Assembly: GCA_023426435.1 (NCBI GenBank)
Contig: JAFAAS010000097.1
Coordinates: forward strand, 1 to 30,190
Direction: 5' to 3'
DNA from: Verrucomicrobiota bacterium
Lineage (GTDB): Bacteria; Verrucomicrobiota; Verrucomicrobiia; Opitutales; Opitutaceae
Length of the DNA: 30,190 nucleotides
In this document: in pieces, positions 17,021-25,743 of the stretch
Layout: the number at the start of each line of letters is the position of its first letter
Position numbering within the stretch: the stretch's first letter is position 1
Program-made: the position numbers and the translations under genes
Notes under the pieces: model-generated
Databases searched by the model: none
Told to the model about the DNA's origin: nothing
The model's input: only the letters and a program-made list of their open reading frames with translations

Positions 17021-18523
17021 TTAATCCAGCGCGGCGGCGAGCGAAGCGATGATTTCTTCGACAGGTTCGGTGCCGATGGAAAGGCGAAGGAGATTGGGAT
17101 CGAGGTTGCTCGCGGCGAGCTCGGCGCGACCTGCGTCGGTCGTGACGAGATCGTAGTGCGCGAGGAACATGAACGGGCAGATGAGTGTGCTCTTCATGCC
17201 GAAGCTCGGGCCTTTCGGGAGGTTGAGCCGATCGTAGAAACGTTCGAGCGAGCCGCGGACGTTGAACGTGATCATGCTGCCAACGGCGTTGGGCGAGCGG
17301 GCGAGTCGGAGATAGTTTTCGCGGGAGGCGGGATGGAGCGCCCAGTGGATGTGCTCGATGTTGGGGTGGGACGAAAGGAAGTCCACGACGCGCGGGACGG
17401 ATGCGTGGATTTGGGAGAGGACGGTGGACGTTTGACCGATTTGGGCGGCGAGGCGGGCGAGGTCGCGCGAGTAGAGCGGATCGCGGCGGGAGGCGATGGT
17501 CGCGCGCAAAGTGGCGGCGTCGGGCGCGGCGGGATTCACGACCACGAGACCGGCGGTGAGATCGCCCTCGCTCGCGGTGTATTTGGTGAGGCTGGACACA
17601 ACGACGTCGGCGTGCGGGAGAACGTCGAGGTTGAACGCGCACGTGATGGACGGATCGAGGATGAGGGCGGCGCCGTGTCGGCGGGCGAGGGCGGAGATCG
17701 CGGGGACGTCGGGGGTTTGAACCAGCGGGTTGGTGGGGATCTCGGCGAAGATGCCGGCGATGCGGTCGCCCTTTTCGGCGAAGAGTTTTTCGAGAGCGGC
17801 GAGATCGAAGACGTCGCTGACGTAAACGTAATCGTCGGGCGTGGCGGTGAATTTTTTCAGCAGAGCGATGGTATCGAGGTAGAGCCAGCCGAGCTGGATC
17901 CACAGCGTGCGACCGCGGGCGGCTTGAAGGTCGGAGACGGTGCGAAACGCGACCTCGATGGCGCTCATCCCGCAGCTGGTGAGGAGAAGATCGTCCGGCG
18001 GAACGGTGGGGAAGGCGGGCGCGAGGTGGCGGGTGACTTCGGCGGCGGCGTCGCCGGAGAACAGCGTTTCAGGCGCGGCGGCGGGGAGGAGTCCGTGATG
18101 AACCAGCCGGTCTTCGGCGGCGCGCGAGGAGAGAAAGCCGCCGATGTTTTGGAGGAACGTTTTGGCGCGGGAGAAAAGTTCGGGTGACTCCGCGTGGGCG
18201 ATGGCGTGGACAGCGCCATCGTTGATGCGAATGACGTGGGCGGCGCCGAGATGGGCGGCGAGGCGGTCGGCGACGCGCGAAGACGATGCGAGCCAAAGCG
18301 TGTGGCCGGTGAGTTGTTCGCGTTGGAGAAGGTGGGCGGAGAGTTGGTGGAGAAAGGGATGAATGACGAAACGCGGATAGCCGGACGTCATGTGGCGCGT
18401 GATCTCCGGATCTTTTTCCTCGTAGCCGCGAACGGCGCGCATGGTCGGGAGGCTGGCGGAAACCGCGTGCGGAGAGGCGGCTGGAATTCGCTGGCCAAGA
18501 GGAATGGGCGTGAACGCGGGCAT
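17021..18523 (-). CDS. Cys/Met-metabolism PLP-dependent enzyme (cystathionine gamma-synthase-like)
   Basis: A 500-residue cytoplasmic enzyme. The fold-type-I PLP motifs are present: LLTSCGMSAIEVAF (phosphate and ring-stacking region, about residue 181), EIPTNPL (261), ILDPSIT (Asp290) and SSLTKYTASEGD with Lys314 as the probable Schiff-base lysine. The C-terminus has LRLSIGTEPVEEIIASL, typical of cystathionine gamma-synthase/lyase enzymes. It is about 100 residues longer than the standard bacterial enzyme, with an N-terminal extension like that of fungal-type cystathionine gamma-synthases. The exact reaction (transsulfuration or O-acyl-homoserine sulfhydrylation) cannot be fixed from sequence alone. 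Confidence 0.85.
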   Translation of the reverse strand: MPAFTPIPLGQRIPAASPHAVSASLPTMRAVRGYEEKDPEITRHMTSGYPRFVIHPFLHQLSAHLLQREQLTGHTLWLASSSRVADRLAAHLGAAHVIRINDGAVHAIAHAESPELFSRAKTFLQNIGGFLSSRAAEDRLVHHGLLPAAAPETLFSGDAAAEVTRHLAPAFPTVPPDDLLLTSCGMSAIEVAFRTVSDLQAARGRTLWIQLGWLYLDTIALLKKFTATPDDYVYVSDVFDLAALEKLFAEKGDRIAGIFAEIPTNPLVQTPDVPAISALARRHGAALILDPSITCAFNLDVLPHADVVVSSLTKYTASEGDLTAGLVVVNPAAPDAATLRATIASRRDPLYSRDLARLAAQIGQTSTVLSQIHASVPRVVDFLSSHPNIEHIHWALHPASRENYLRLARSPNAVGSMITFNVRGSLERFYDRLNLPKGPSFGMKSTLICPFMFLAHYDLVTTDAGRAELAASNLDPNLLRLSIGTEPVEEIIASLAAALD

Positions 18524-18669
18524 GCGGGAAAATCGAGAATTGAAGGGTGAGCGTTGAGGGACGACGGGCGCGGCGCAAATGGAAGCTGTGTCAGGAGGCG
18601 GGGCGGCTTGCTGACAGCGATCACGAAAAATGTGGCGGGGAGGCGTGGGTGGGACTTTGCTGCGCGCGC

Positions 18670-19428
18670 ATGAAATTGGTCTCGTGGAACGTGAACGGCA
18701 TTCGCGCGGTGTTGAAGAAGGGGTTTCTCGACTACATGGCGAAGGTCGATGCGGACGTGATTTGTTTGCAGGAAACGAAGGCGCATCCGGGCGACGTGCA
18801 GCACGTGGCGTGGGTGGCGGGTTATACGCCGCATTGGTATTCGGCGGTGAAGAAGGGGTATTCGGGAACGGTGATCTTCACGCGGGTGGCGCCGTTGAGC
18901 GTGAAGTTTGGGATCGGATTGCCGGGGCACGACGACGAAGGGCGGGTGATCACGGCGGAGTTCGCGGACTTTTATCTCGTGAACGTTTACCAGCCGAATT
19001 CGCAGCGCGGGCTGACGCGGCTGGAGTATCGGACGAAGGAGTGGGATCCGGCTTTCCTGGGTTTCTTGAAGAAGCTGGAGAAGAAGAAACCGGTGGTGTT
19101 TTGCGGCGATCTGAACGTGGCGCACACCGAGATCGATCTGACAAATCCGAAGACGAACCGGAAGAACGCGGGCTTCACGAACGAAGAGCGGGAGAATTTC
19201 ACGAAGCTGCTGGAGAGTGGATTTGTGGATACGTTTCGCGAGTTCGAGAAAGGGCCCGGGCACTACACCTGGTGGAGCCAGATGATGAACTGCCGGGCGC
19301 GGAACATCGGGTGGCGCGTCGATTATTTCGTGGCGAGCACGCAGCTGCGGAAGCGGCTGAAACGGGCGTGGATTTCGCCGGAAGTGATGGGGAGCGATCA
19401 CTGCCCGGTGGGGTTGGAGATCGCGTAG
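18670..19428 (+). CDS. xth: Exodeoxyribonuclease III
   Basis: A 252-residue AP endonuclease / 3'-5' exonuclease that repairs abasic sites. Catalytic residues are visible: Asn7 in SWNVNGIRA, Glu35 in LQETKAHP, Tyr107 in YQPNSQRG, Asp147 and Asn149 in CGDLNVAH, Asp219 in RVDYF, and Asp243-His244 in MGSDHCPVGLEI. Length and ending match the ExoA/XthA family. The start at 18670 begins MKLVSWNVNG; the upstream part of the longer frame lacks any family likeness. It may share a transcript with the CinA-like gene 34 bp downstream. Confidence 0.95.
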   Translation: MKLVSWNVNGIRAVLKKGFLDYMAKVDADVICLQETKAHPGDVQHVAWVAGYTPHWYSAVKKGYSGTVIFTRVAPLSVKFGIGLPGHDDEGRVITAEFADFYLVNVYQPNSQRGLTRLEYRTKEWDPAFLGFLKKLEKKKPVVFCGDLNVAHTEIDLTNPKTNRKNAGFTNEERENFTKLLESGFVDTFREFEKGPGHYTWWSQMMNCRARNIGWRVDYFVASTQLRKRLKRAWISPEVMGSDHCPVGLEIA

Positions 19429-19462
19429 TCAGACGGCGGATACGCGTGCGGAAACACCGCTC

Positions 19463-19963
19463 ATGACCAAAGCGGAGGAATTGAAGACGCTGATGATGGC
19501 GAAGCGGCCGTGGTCGCTGGCGGTGGCGGAGAGTGTGACGGCGGGAAATCTGCAGGCGCGGATCGCGGGTGTGTCGGGGGCGTCGAGTTACTTTCTCGGC
19601 GGAATCACGGCGTATTCGCTCGAGCAGAAAGTGAAGCAGCTGCACGTGGACCGAGTGGGGGCGGAGGCGGTGAATTGCGTGTCGGCCGACGTGGCGGAGC
19701 AGATGGCGCGCGGCGTGTGCCGGTTGTTTGGCGCGGACGTGGGCGCGGCGACGACGGGTTATGCGGAGCCGGCGCCGGCGTGGAATGTGCGCGTGCCGTT
19801 TGCGTGGTGGGCGGTGGCGGTGAGAAAGGCGAACGCAGTGGAATTTGCGATGTGGAGCGGCCGGGTGGAGATCGCGGACGCCGGCCGGGTGGAGGTGCAG
19901 CAGCGGGTGGCGGACGCGGTCGTAGGGGAGATCGTGCGCGCCGTGGCGGAAGCGCGAAAATAA
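19463..19963 (+). CDS. CinA C-terminal domain protein (nicotinamide-nucleotide amidohydrolase-like)
   Basis: A 166-residue protein corresponding to a stand-alone CinA C-terminal domain. LAVAESVTAGNLQARIAGVSGASSYFLGGITAYS contains the catalytic-serine region, followed by K and a conserved Val-Ser-Ala segment (CVSADVAEQMARG). PncC enzymes deamidate NMN to nicotinate mononucleotide in pyridine-nucleotide recycling. The usual Gly-Ile-Ala-Gly-Pro loop is replaced by ATTGYAEPAPAWN, a divergent form, so activity is likely but not certain. The stop lies within the A-rich flank of the downstream terminator. Confidence 0.82.
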   Translation: MTKAEELKTLMMAKRPWSLAVAESVTAGNLQARIAGVSGASSYFLGGITAYSLEQKVKQLHVDRVGAEAVNCVSADVAEQMARGVCRLFGADVGAATTGYAEPAPAWNVRVPFAWWAVAVRKANAVEFAMWSGRVEIADAGRVEVQQRVADAVVGEIVRAVAEARK

Positions 19964-19987
19964 AAAAGCCCGGCGGAAGGCCGGGCT
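19961..19987 (-). terminator. Intrinsic terminator for the SYLF gene
   Basis: An 8-bp stem AGCCCGGC (19967-19974) / GCCGGGCT (19980-19987) with a 5-base loop. On the minus strand it is followed by a T run (TTTTTTAT), so it terminates the SYLF-domain gene. It sits between two convergent genes and may also slow plus-strand transcription. Confidence 0.85.
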
Positions 19988-20011
19988 GTGGGTGAGCGAG
20001 GGGGGAGGGAA

Positions 20012-20692
20012 TCAGCGGGTGATTTGCTGAACGTATTGCATCAGCGGCTGGACCTCGGGGATGGGTTGAACCCAGTCGCTGTAGAGGATTTCGGGCAGCG
20101 TGTATTGGGTCGAGTAGAGGATGAAGTTGGCCTGGTCGTTACGGGAGAGATGGCCGAACTTCACCGTGGCGCCGGCGTAGAGGCCCTTCGATTTGGAGTA
20201 GATCAGGACGGGCGCTTCGATGATGGGCCGATTGGCGCGCTCGGCTTGTGCGGCTTTGGGGCCGGCGACGGCTTTGGCGTCGACGCCGACGTTGAAGCGG
20301 TCGTTGAAAAGAAGGCGCGGGGTTTCGTCGTCGGTGATGACCATGACGGTTTCGACGGCGTTGGCGCCGATTTGGAAGCCGAGGCTGGCTTCGCCGGCGT
20401 TGATGATGACTGGAACGCTCCAGCTGCCGTCGGGGCGTTTGGCGAGGACGACGCCGTAGCCGTCTTTGACGCCGAAGAAGAAACCGGCTTTGAACTGGTT
20501 CACGATGACGAGCGCACGGGCTTGTTGCAGAATGCCGGCGGGAATCGCGTATTCCGGGTTGGCCATGAACTCGCGCAGGATCGCCTCGCAGGATTCGACG
20601 CGCGTGATGGTCTCCGCGCGGGTGGGTGCGGCGGAGGCGGCGGGAGCCGCGGCGAAGAGCGCGAGAACGAGGAGCGGGAGGAGCTTTTTCAT
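20012..20692 (-). CDS. Secreted SYLF-domain (Ysc84/DUF500) lipid-binding protein
   Basis: A 226-residue protein with a signal peptide (MKKLLPLLVLALFAAAPAASA). The mature part follows the SYLF family: CEAILREFMANPEYAIPAGILQQARALVIVNQFKAGFFFG, then GYGVVLAKRPDGSWSVP, GEASLGFQIGANAVETVMVITDD and a late SKGLYAGATVKFG. SYLF proteins bind phosphoinositides in eukaryotes; bacterial ones are periplasmic, with unknown function. The ATG at 20692 is the only one with a proper signal peptide. An intrinsic terminator follows; upstream, 176 bp to the next gene show nothing clear. Confidence 0.85.
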   Translation of the reverse strand: MKKLLPLLVLALFAAAPAASAAPTRAETITRVESCEAILREFMANPEYAIPAGILQQARALVIVNQFKAGFFFGVKDGYGVVLAKRPDGSWSVPVIINAGEASLGFQIGANAVETVMVITDDETPRLLFNDRFNVGVDAKAVAGPKAAQAERANRPIIEAPVLIYSKSKGLYAGATVKFGHLSRNDQANFILYSTQYTLPEILYSDWVQPIPEVQPLMQYVQQITR

Positions 20693-20868
20693 GGCGTGAC
20701 GAAAGGCGTTGGTTGAAGCGAACGTAAGCACGGGGTGCGGGATTTTGGAAGCGTGGAGTGGGTATGACGGCGGTGGTGAGGGTGTGTGTTGGCCGGACAC
20801 AGCGGAGTTCGGGAAAGTTCCGATGGAAGATCGATCGTCGCGCGGTGCGCGAGGCGACGCGGGATCTG

Positions 20869-21240
20869 TTAATCGAGACCGCGGGCGGTGAGGTCGTCTT
20901 CGTCCCATCCCAGATAATGGCCGAGCTCGTGCAGGTAGGTGAGGCGGGTCTCTTCGCGAAAGATTTCGAGATCGCCCTCGGCGAAGTCCCAGAGGTTTTC
21001 CAAGTAGAGAAGGATTTGCGGCGGCGCGGGGTGAGTGGTGTCGAGTTCGCGACCGTGGGCGTTGCCGGTGAAGAGACCGAGGATGTCGGGCGGAAAACCG
21101 TCGGCGAGGACCTCGGGGCCGGGCAGCGCTTCGTAGTGGACGGCGACGGCGCGGGCGAGCGGGCGGATTTCGGGCGGGAGTTTCCGCTGGGTGGCGCCGA
21201 CGACATCGGCGGCGAGACGGGTGAGTTCGGGAAGTTTCAC
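20869..21240 (-). CDS. Minimal zincin-like metallopeptidase (PF06262 type)
   Basis: A 123-residue protein with the zinc motif HELGH (residues 104-108) in TYLHELGHYLGWDEDDLTARGL, matching the small PF06262 metallopeptidase family including the trailing Asp-Glu-Asp-Asp-Leu. The preceding ILLYLENLWDF is also typical. The start is a GTG at 21240 that overlaps the TGA of the ABC-exporter permease gene (GTGA), so translation is probably coupled. The substrate is unknown. The coupling suggests a job linked to the exporter, but this could be simple operon packing. Confidence 0.85.
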   Translation of the reverse strand: MKLPELTRLAADVVGATQRKLPPEIRPLARAVAVHYEALPGPEVLADGFPPDILGLFTGNAHGRELDTTHPAPPQILLYLENLWDFAEGDLEIFREETRLTYLHELGHYLGWDEDDLTARGLD

Positions 21241-23024
21241 GCGCGAGGTTCGGAGGAGAGGTCGAATGTTTCGAAACGTTGTCCGAGCAACCAAAGGCCG
21301 CACCACAGTTCGGCGGCCAGCACGGCGGTGACGACGAGCGTGGCGAGGATGACGCAGAGTGCGGGGGCGAGTTCGAGCCAGCCATGAAGAATGAACACGA
21401 GCAGCGCGGCGCTGGCGGCGGCGGGAAGAAGCGCGACGAAGACGACGAACACCTGGCCGAATCCGAAAATGAGGCGCTGGCCCATGAGATCGATGCCGGG
21501 GCCGGGGGTGCGAACGGCGTTGAACCAGCTCGGGAAGACGAGCGGGACGGCGTTGGGGATCAGGAGCTCGAGCGCGATCACGACGGGGGCGACGAAGGCG
21601 GCGCAGAGACTGAAGACAAAACGCATGTCGGGGCTCATCCAAACTTGGGAGAGCGCGGGCGGCTGGTGGCCGTTGAGTCCGAGAAACCAGGCGAGCACGG
21701 CGAGCCATACGATGCCGGTCAGGATGAAGAGGGGTGTGAGCAGTTCGCCGAGGAGAATGCGCCATCCGGGAAGAGGATAGGTTTTGAGGATGTCGGCGTT
21801 GGAAAGATCCTGGCGCAAATCGAGGCGGGTGAGCAGCGGGCCGTAGAGGAGCGTCAAGGCGCCGACGATGCTACCGAGCGTCGCGAGCGCGCCGCCGAGT
21901 TTCCAATAGGTATTGCCCAACAGGATACGTCCGAAGGCGAAGATCGCAACGAGACCGAAGGCGCAGCCCGACCAGATCCGCGGCGTGAACCACGGGCGGG
22001 TGGTGGAGAGGAGATTCTTCCAGAGGAAGGCGAATTCGGGCCAGCGCGCGCGCGAAAGATTAAAAGGCGGGCGGCGGCCGGCGGTGCGCGCGGAGCCGAC
22101 GCGCAGCATGCCGGTGCGGCGAAGATCGTTGAGGCGCTGGGTTTGGCGTTCGGCGTGGGCGAGCGCGCGTTCCTCGAAAGCGACGTTGAGACGGACGACC
22201 CAGAGATAGTGAAGCGCGAGGATGAGAACGATCGGAGCGAGCGCGGCGAGGAAAGGCAGGAGTTCGCGCGCGAAGAAAGGTCGGGCGAAAAAGGAGAACG
22301 GCCAAAGCAGCGATCCGAGAAGGCCCTCGTTCAGTGTGGCGGAAATCCAGCGGTCGAAGTCGTTGATCAAATCGATGTGCGGCGGAAGATTGACGAGGCT
22401 TCGGGCGATGAGCGTGAGAACGATGAAGGCGAGAGCGAGCGAGCCGCCGCGCGCGAGACGTGTGCGCCAGCGTCCGTTTCCAGAAAAGGAGAGTCGGGCG
22501 AGGGTGAGAGACGCCGCCTGGTAGTGCAGCGTCAGCACGCTGAGCACGGCCCACCACGCGAAGATGACGAAAAGGGCTTCTCCGCTGAAAAGACGACGGG
22601 AGTGAAAAAGCAGGGCGTAGAGCAGGGATTGGAAAAGCGCGGTGAATTGAGCGCTGAGGATCTTGTAGTGAACGAGCCGGCGTCGGGTGAGTGGGGCGGG
22701 AAACAGGAAGGCGATTTCGGCTTCGCTGAAATTCAAGCCGGCGCGGTCGGAAGGCGCGGCCCACATGAACACGAACACGAGAAAGAGCCCGAGCGACGCG
22801 ATGGCGGCGACGAGGTCGGGCGTGTTGATCGATGAGAAGAGAAACATCGCGCCGTGATCGCCGGAGGGATGGGCGGCGGAGGCGTGGCGGAAGAAGAAGA
22901 AATAAAAATACGCGACGGCGAAGGCTGCGCCGATGAAGTATTTCGGCTGGCGAAGGCGTCTGAGTTGAGCGAGCAGACGATTCTTCAGCGACGTGAGTCG
23001 CAGATAGAGCAGGGCGCGAAGCAT
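21237..23024 (-). CDS. ABC exporter membrane protein
   Basis: A 595-residue integral membrane protein. Its N-terminus (LLYLRLTSLKNRLLAQLRRLRQPKYFIGAAFAVAYFYFFFF) and the segment FSEAEIAFLFPAPLTRRRLVHYKIL are typical of the putative ABC exporter family PF16962. Many hydrophobic segments follow, with a charged loop around residue 290 and further membrane helices to the end. It is encoded 32 bp after the ABC ATPase gene and is its probable partner. The substrate is unknown. The stop codon overlaps the start of the metallopeptidase gene. Confidence 0.8.
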   Translation of the reverse strand: MLRALLYLRLTSLKNRLLAQLRRLRQPKYFIGAAFAVAYFYFFFFRHASAAHPSGDHGAMFLFSSINTPDLVAAIASLGLFLVFVFMWAAPSDRAGLNFSEAEIAFLFPAPLTRRRLVHYKILSAQFTALFQSLLYALLFHSRRLFSGEALFVIFAWWAVLSVLTLHYQAASLTLARLSFSGNGRWRTRLARGGSLALAFIVLTLIARSLVNLPPHIDLINDFDRWISATLNEGLLGSLLWPFSFFARPFFARELLPFLAALAPIVLILALHYLWVVRLNVAFEERALAHAERQTQRLNDLRRTGMLRVGSARTAGRRPPFNLSRARWPEFAFLWKNLLSTTRPWFTPRIWSGCAFGLVAIFAFGRILLGNTYWKLGGALATLGSIVGALTLLYGPLLTRLDLRQDLSNADILKTYPLPGWRILLGELLTPLFILTGIVWLAVLAWFLGLNGHQPPALSQVWMSPDMRFVFSLCAAFVAPVVIALELLIPNAVPLVFPSWFNAVRTPGPGIDLMGQRLIFGFGQVFVVFVALLPAAASAALLVFILHGWLELAPALCVILATLVVTAVLAAELWCGLWLLGQRFETFDLSSEPRA

Positions 23025-23056
23025 GCGATGCCGGGGCAGAGGAAGGATGCGCCGAA

Positions 23057-23788
23057 TCAGGATTCGCTGCCGCCGGTCGCGCGCAGAAAAACCTCTTCGA
23101 GGGAGACGGTGGCGTCGCCGTTGCTGAAATGTGACACGATCTCGTGGAGCGGACCCGCGGCGATTTTTTGTCCGCGTTTCAAGATGAGAACGTGCGAGCA
23201 GACCTCCTCCAACAAGTGAAGCAGATGCGAGCTGAGGATGATGGTCGCGCCGGCGCGCGCGCGTTGAAGGATGGAGTCTTTCATCAGGCGGATGCCGAGC
23301 GGATCGAGGCCGGTGAGCGGCTCGTCGAAGAACATCACGGTGGGCGAGTGCAGCAGGCCGCAGGCGATCGCGAGTTTCTGTTTCATGCCTCGCGAGAGCG
23401 CGGTGGGAAGCTCGTCGGCTTTTTCGGCGAGCTCGAGTTCGGTGAGCAGCGCATCGGCGCGGGAGGCATGGTCGGCGACGCCATAGATCTTGGCGACGAA
23501 CGCGAGGTGTTGGCGAACGGTGAGATAATCGAAGAGCCGCGGCTCGTCGGGGAAGAATGCGAGCGCGCGTTTCGCGGCGATGGGATCGACGGCGAGATCG
23601 TGACCGGCGATGTGAATGGAACCGGACGTGGCGGGAATGATGCCGGCGAGGCAGCGAAGCGTGGTGGTTTTTCCGGCGCCATTGGGGCCGACGAGTCCGA
23701 GCACCTCGCCGGGATGCACCGCGAAGGAAAGGTCTTCGACGGCGGTGAAGCGACCGTAGCGTTTGGTGAAGCCCGAGACTTCGATCAT
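23057..23788 (-). CDS. ABC transporter ATP-binding protein
   Basis: A 243-residue nucleotide-binding domain: Walker A GPNGAGKT (34-41), signature LSRGMKQK (131-138, the form usual in drug- and antibiotic-type exporters), Walker B VMFFDEP (151-157) and H-loop His188 in LSSHLLHLLEEVC. The start at 23788 (MIEVSGFTKRYG) is standard for the family; upstream residues of the longer frame are not. It energises the membrane protein encoded next. Confidence 0.93.
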   Translation of the reverse strand: MIEVSGFTKRYGRFTAVEDLSFAVHPGEVLGLVGPNGAGKTTTLRCLAGIIPATSGSIHIAGHDLAVDPIAAKRALAFFPDEPRLFDYLTVRQHLAFVAKIYGVADHASRADALLTELELAEKADELPTALSRGMKQKLAIACGLLHSPTVMFFDEPLTGLDPLGIRLMKDSILQRARAGATIILSSHLLHLLEEVCSHVLILKRGQKIAAGPLHEIVSHFSNGDATVSLEEVFLRATGGSES

Positions 23789-23881
23789 GAGCGGGACGGT
23801 GCGAAGGAACGGCGGGTGCGGCAAGCTTGCCGGGGTGTGGTGTAACGGAGCGCGCGGCGAGGCGTCTTCGAACGCATCCAC

Positions 23882-24265
23882 ATGAAAAACGATCGAACGA
23901 GTTGGACGGTGGTGGTGTTCGCGGTTCTTGCGTTGGCCGGCACCGCGCAAGCGATGGGAAAAAGCGAATCGGAGTCGTCGAGCCGGTGGGAAGAGAAGCG
24001 TGAACGACGGATGGAGCGGCTGGATGAGGCGCTGCAGCTCAGTGTGGAGCAAAAGTTGAAAATCGAAGCGATTTGGCGAAAGGCAGAAGAGGACGCCGCG
24101 GACATCCGCGACCATGGTGCCCTCCGAAAACGAAAGCAGCGGCGGGAGTTGCGTGAAGTGATGCAAGAGACGCGGGCGCAGGTCCGCGACGTGTTGACGC
24201 CGGAACAGAGGAAAATTTTCGACGCGATGCCGCGTGAGCGAAACGGCAGGAAAGCCGGTCGCTAA
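23882..24265 (+). CDS. Small periplasmic Spy/CpxP-like protein
   Basis: A 127-residue protein with a signal peptide (SWTVVVFAVLALAGTAQA) and a fully helical, highly charged mature part. Two LTxxQ-like spots are visible, LSVEQKLKIEAIWRKAEEDA and VRDVLTPEQRKIFDAM, at the spacing found in Spy/CpxP-type chaperones and metal-sensing proteins. It is divergent from the ABC exporter genes (93 bp apart) and is followed by a hairpin. The function is uncertain. Confidence 0.7.
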   Translation: MKNDRTSWTVVVFAVLALAGTAQAMGKSESESSSRWEEKRERRMERLDEALQLSVEQKLKIEAIWRKAEEDAADIRDHGALRKRKQRRELREVMQETRAQVRDVLTPEQRKIFDAMPRERNGRKAGR

Positions 24266-24296
24266 GGGCGGGACGGAAGACTTGGTTGGGAAAACA

Positions 24297-24331
24297 AAGG
24301 CCGCCGTGTGGGGACACGGCGGCCTTCTTGG
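24297..24331 (+). terminator. Hairpin terminator after the Spy-like gene
   Basis: A 13-bp perfect stem AAGGCCGCCGTGT (24297-24309) / ACACGGCGGCCTT (24314-24326) with a GGGG loop. The following CTTGGTT is only weakly T-rich, so termination may be incomplete. The remaining gap up to 24480 shows nothing further. Confidence 0.75.
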
Positions 24332-24479
24332 TTATCGCGGTTGTTCTGTTAGAGAGCGGTCAGAGGAGATGCGTTGTGGAGGCTGTAGCCGTTCTTTTGA
24401 TACAAGAGGTCGAAGGTGGATCAGGAACGATCATGGAGATTGGGATTGGACGGAGGCAGCGGAGCGCCAAAGTGGGTAA

Positions 24480-25724
24480 ATGGGTGATATCCGTGTCGTG
24501 GTGGTAGGCGGAGGGGCCGCGGGATTTTTCGCGGCGATTGCGTGCGCGGAGAGGTTGGGCGGGCGGGGATCGGTGACGATTTATGAGGCGACGGCGCATC
24601 CGCTGGCGAAGGTGCGGATCTCGGGCGGAGGACGTTGCAACGCGACGCATGCTTGTTTCGATCCGCGGGAATTGGTGAAAAAATATCCGCGGGGGGGACG
24701 TGAATTGTTGGGGGCGTTTCACCGGTTTCAGCCGCGAGACACGATTGCGTGGTTCGCGGAGCGCGGGGTGGAGCTGAAAACGGAAGAGGACGGCCGGATG
24801 TTTCCGGTGACGGACGATTCGGCGACGATCGTCGAATGTTTGATGCGCGCGGCAGAGAAGGCGGGGGTGAGGGTGGTGACCTCAATGGGCGTGCGAACGG
24901 CGGAAACGATCAGCGGCGGATTTTGGCTGACGCTGACGAGCGGCGAAGAGTTGAGGTGCGAGAAGTTGGTGATCGCAACGGGCGGCAACAAGGCGTCGGC
25001 GGGTTTGGCGATGGCGCAGAAGCTGGGGCATACGATCGAGCCGCCGGTGCCGTCGTTGTTCACGTTTCACATCGACGATCGGCGGCTCGAGGGGCTTTCG
25101 GGTGTTGCGGTGGAGAATGCCGGAGTGGCGGTGCGAGGGACGAAGTTGAAGGAGGGCGGGCCGTTGTTGATCACGCATTGGGGCATGAGCGGCCCGGCGA
25201 TTCTGAAGTTGTCGGCGTGGGGCGCGCGGGAACTGGCGGGGATGAACTACGAGTTTTCTCTGCTCGTGAATTGGGTTAATGGATACACGCGGGAAGCTTT
25301 GGGGAAGGAGTTGTCCGAAGTCAGAAGCCGGAATCCGAAGAAGCATGTGACGACGTGGAGTCCACTGCCGATGCCGCAGCGACTTTGGGAACGGTTGGTA
25401 ACGGCGAGCGGGATCCTCGCAGCGACGCCCTGGGGGCAGGTGGGCAACGCGGCGTTGGGCAAGCTCGCGAGCGACGTGACGGCTGCGGAGTTTCGCGTCG
25501 TGGGGAAGAGTTTGTTCAAAGAGGAGTTCGTGACCTGTGGCGGCGTGCGGTTAAACGAGGTGGATTTTCGGACGCTGCAGAGCCGGGTTTGTCCGGGGCT
25601 GCATTTCGCGGGTGAGGTGCTGGATATCGACGGAGTGACGGGCGGGTTTAACTTTCAGGCGGCTTGGACCACCGGGTGGATCGCAGGCCGTGCCGTGGCG
25701 GACGAGACTCCCGCGCAAACGTAA
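24480..25724 (+). CDS. BaiN/HI0933-like FAD-dependent oxidoreductase
   Basis: A 414-residue flavoprotein. The dinucleotide-binding motif VVVVGGGAAGFFAA is at the N-terminus, followed by the family signature KVRISGGGRCNATHA (about residues 43-57). Further matches are a central VIATGGNKA, THWGMSGPAILKLSAW and a C-terminal CGGVRLNEVDF, then LHFAGEVLDIDGVTGGFNFQAAWTTGWIAG. These match the HI0933/BaiN family (TIGR00275), NAD(P)/FAD proteins of largely unknown substrate. The length is normal. The convergent MazG-like gene ends 19 bp downstream. Confidence 0.92.
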   Translation: MGDIRVVVVGGGAAGFFAAIACAERLGGRGSVTIYEATAHPLAKVRISGGGRCNATHACFDPRELVKKYPRGGRELLGAFHRFQPRDTIAWFAERGVELKTEEDGRMFPVTDDSATIVECLMRAAEKAGVRVVTSMGVRTAETISGGFWLTLTSGEELRCEKLVIATGGNKASAGLAMAQKLGHTIEPPVPSLFTFHIDDRRLEGLSGVAVENAGVAVRGTKLKEGGPLLITHWGMSGPAILKLSAWGARELAGMNYEFSLLVNWVNGYTREALGKELSEVRSRNPKKHVTTWSPLPMPQRLWERLVTASGILAATPWGQVGNAALGKLASDVTAAEFRVVGKSLFKEEFVTCGGVRLNEVDFRTLQSRVCPGLHFAGEVLDIDGVTGGFNFQAAWTTGWIAGRAVADETPAQT

Positions 25725-25743
25725 ACGCTGAACTTGGGGCTCC

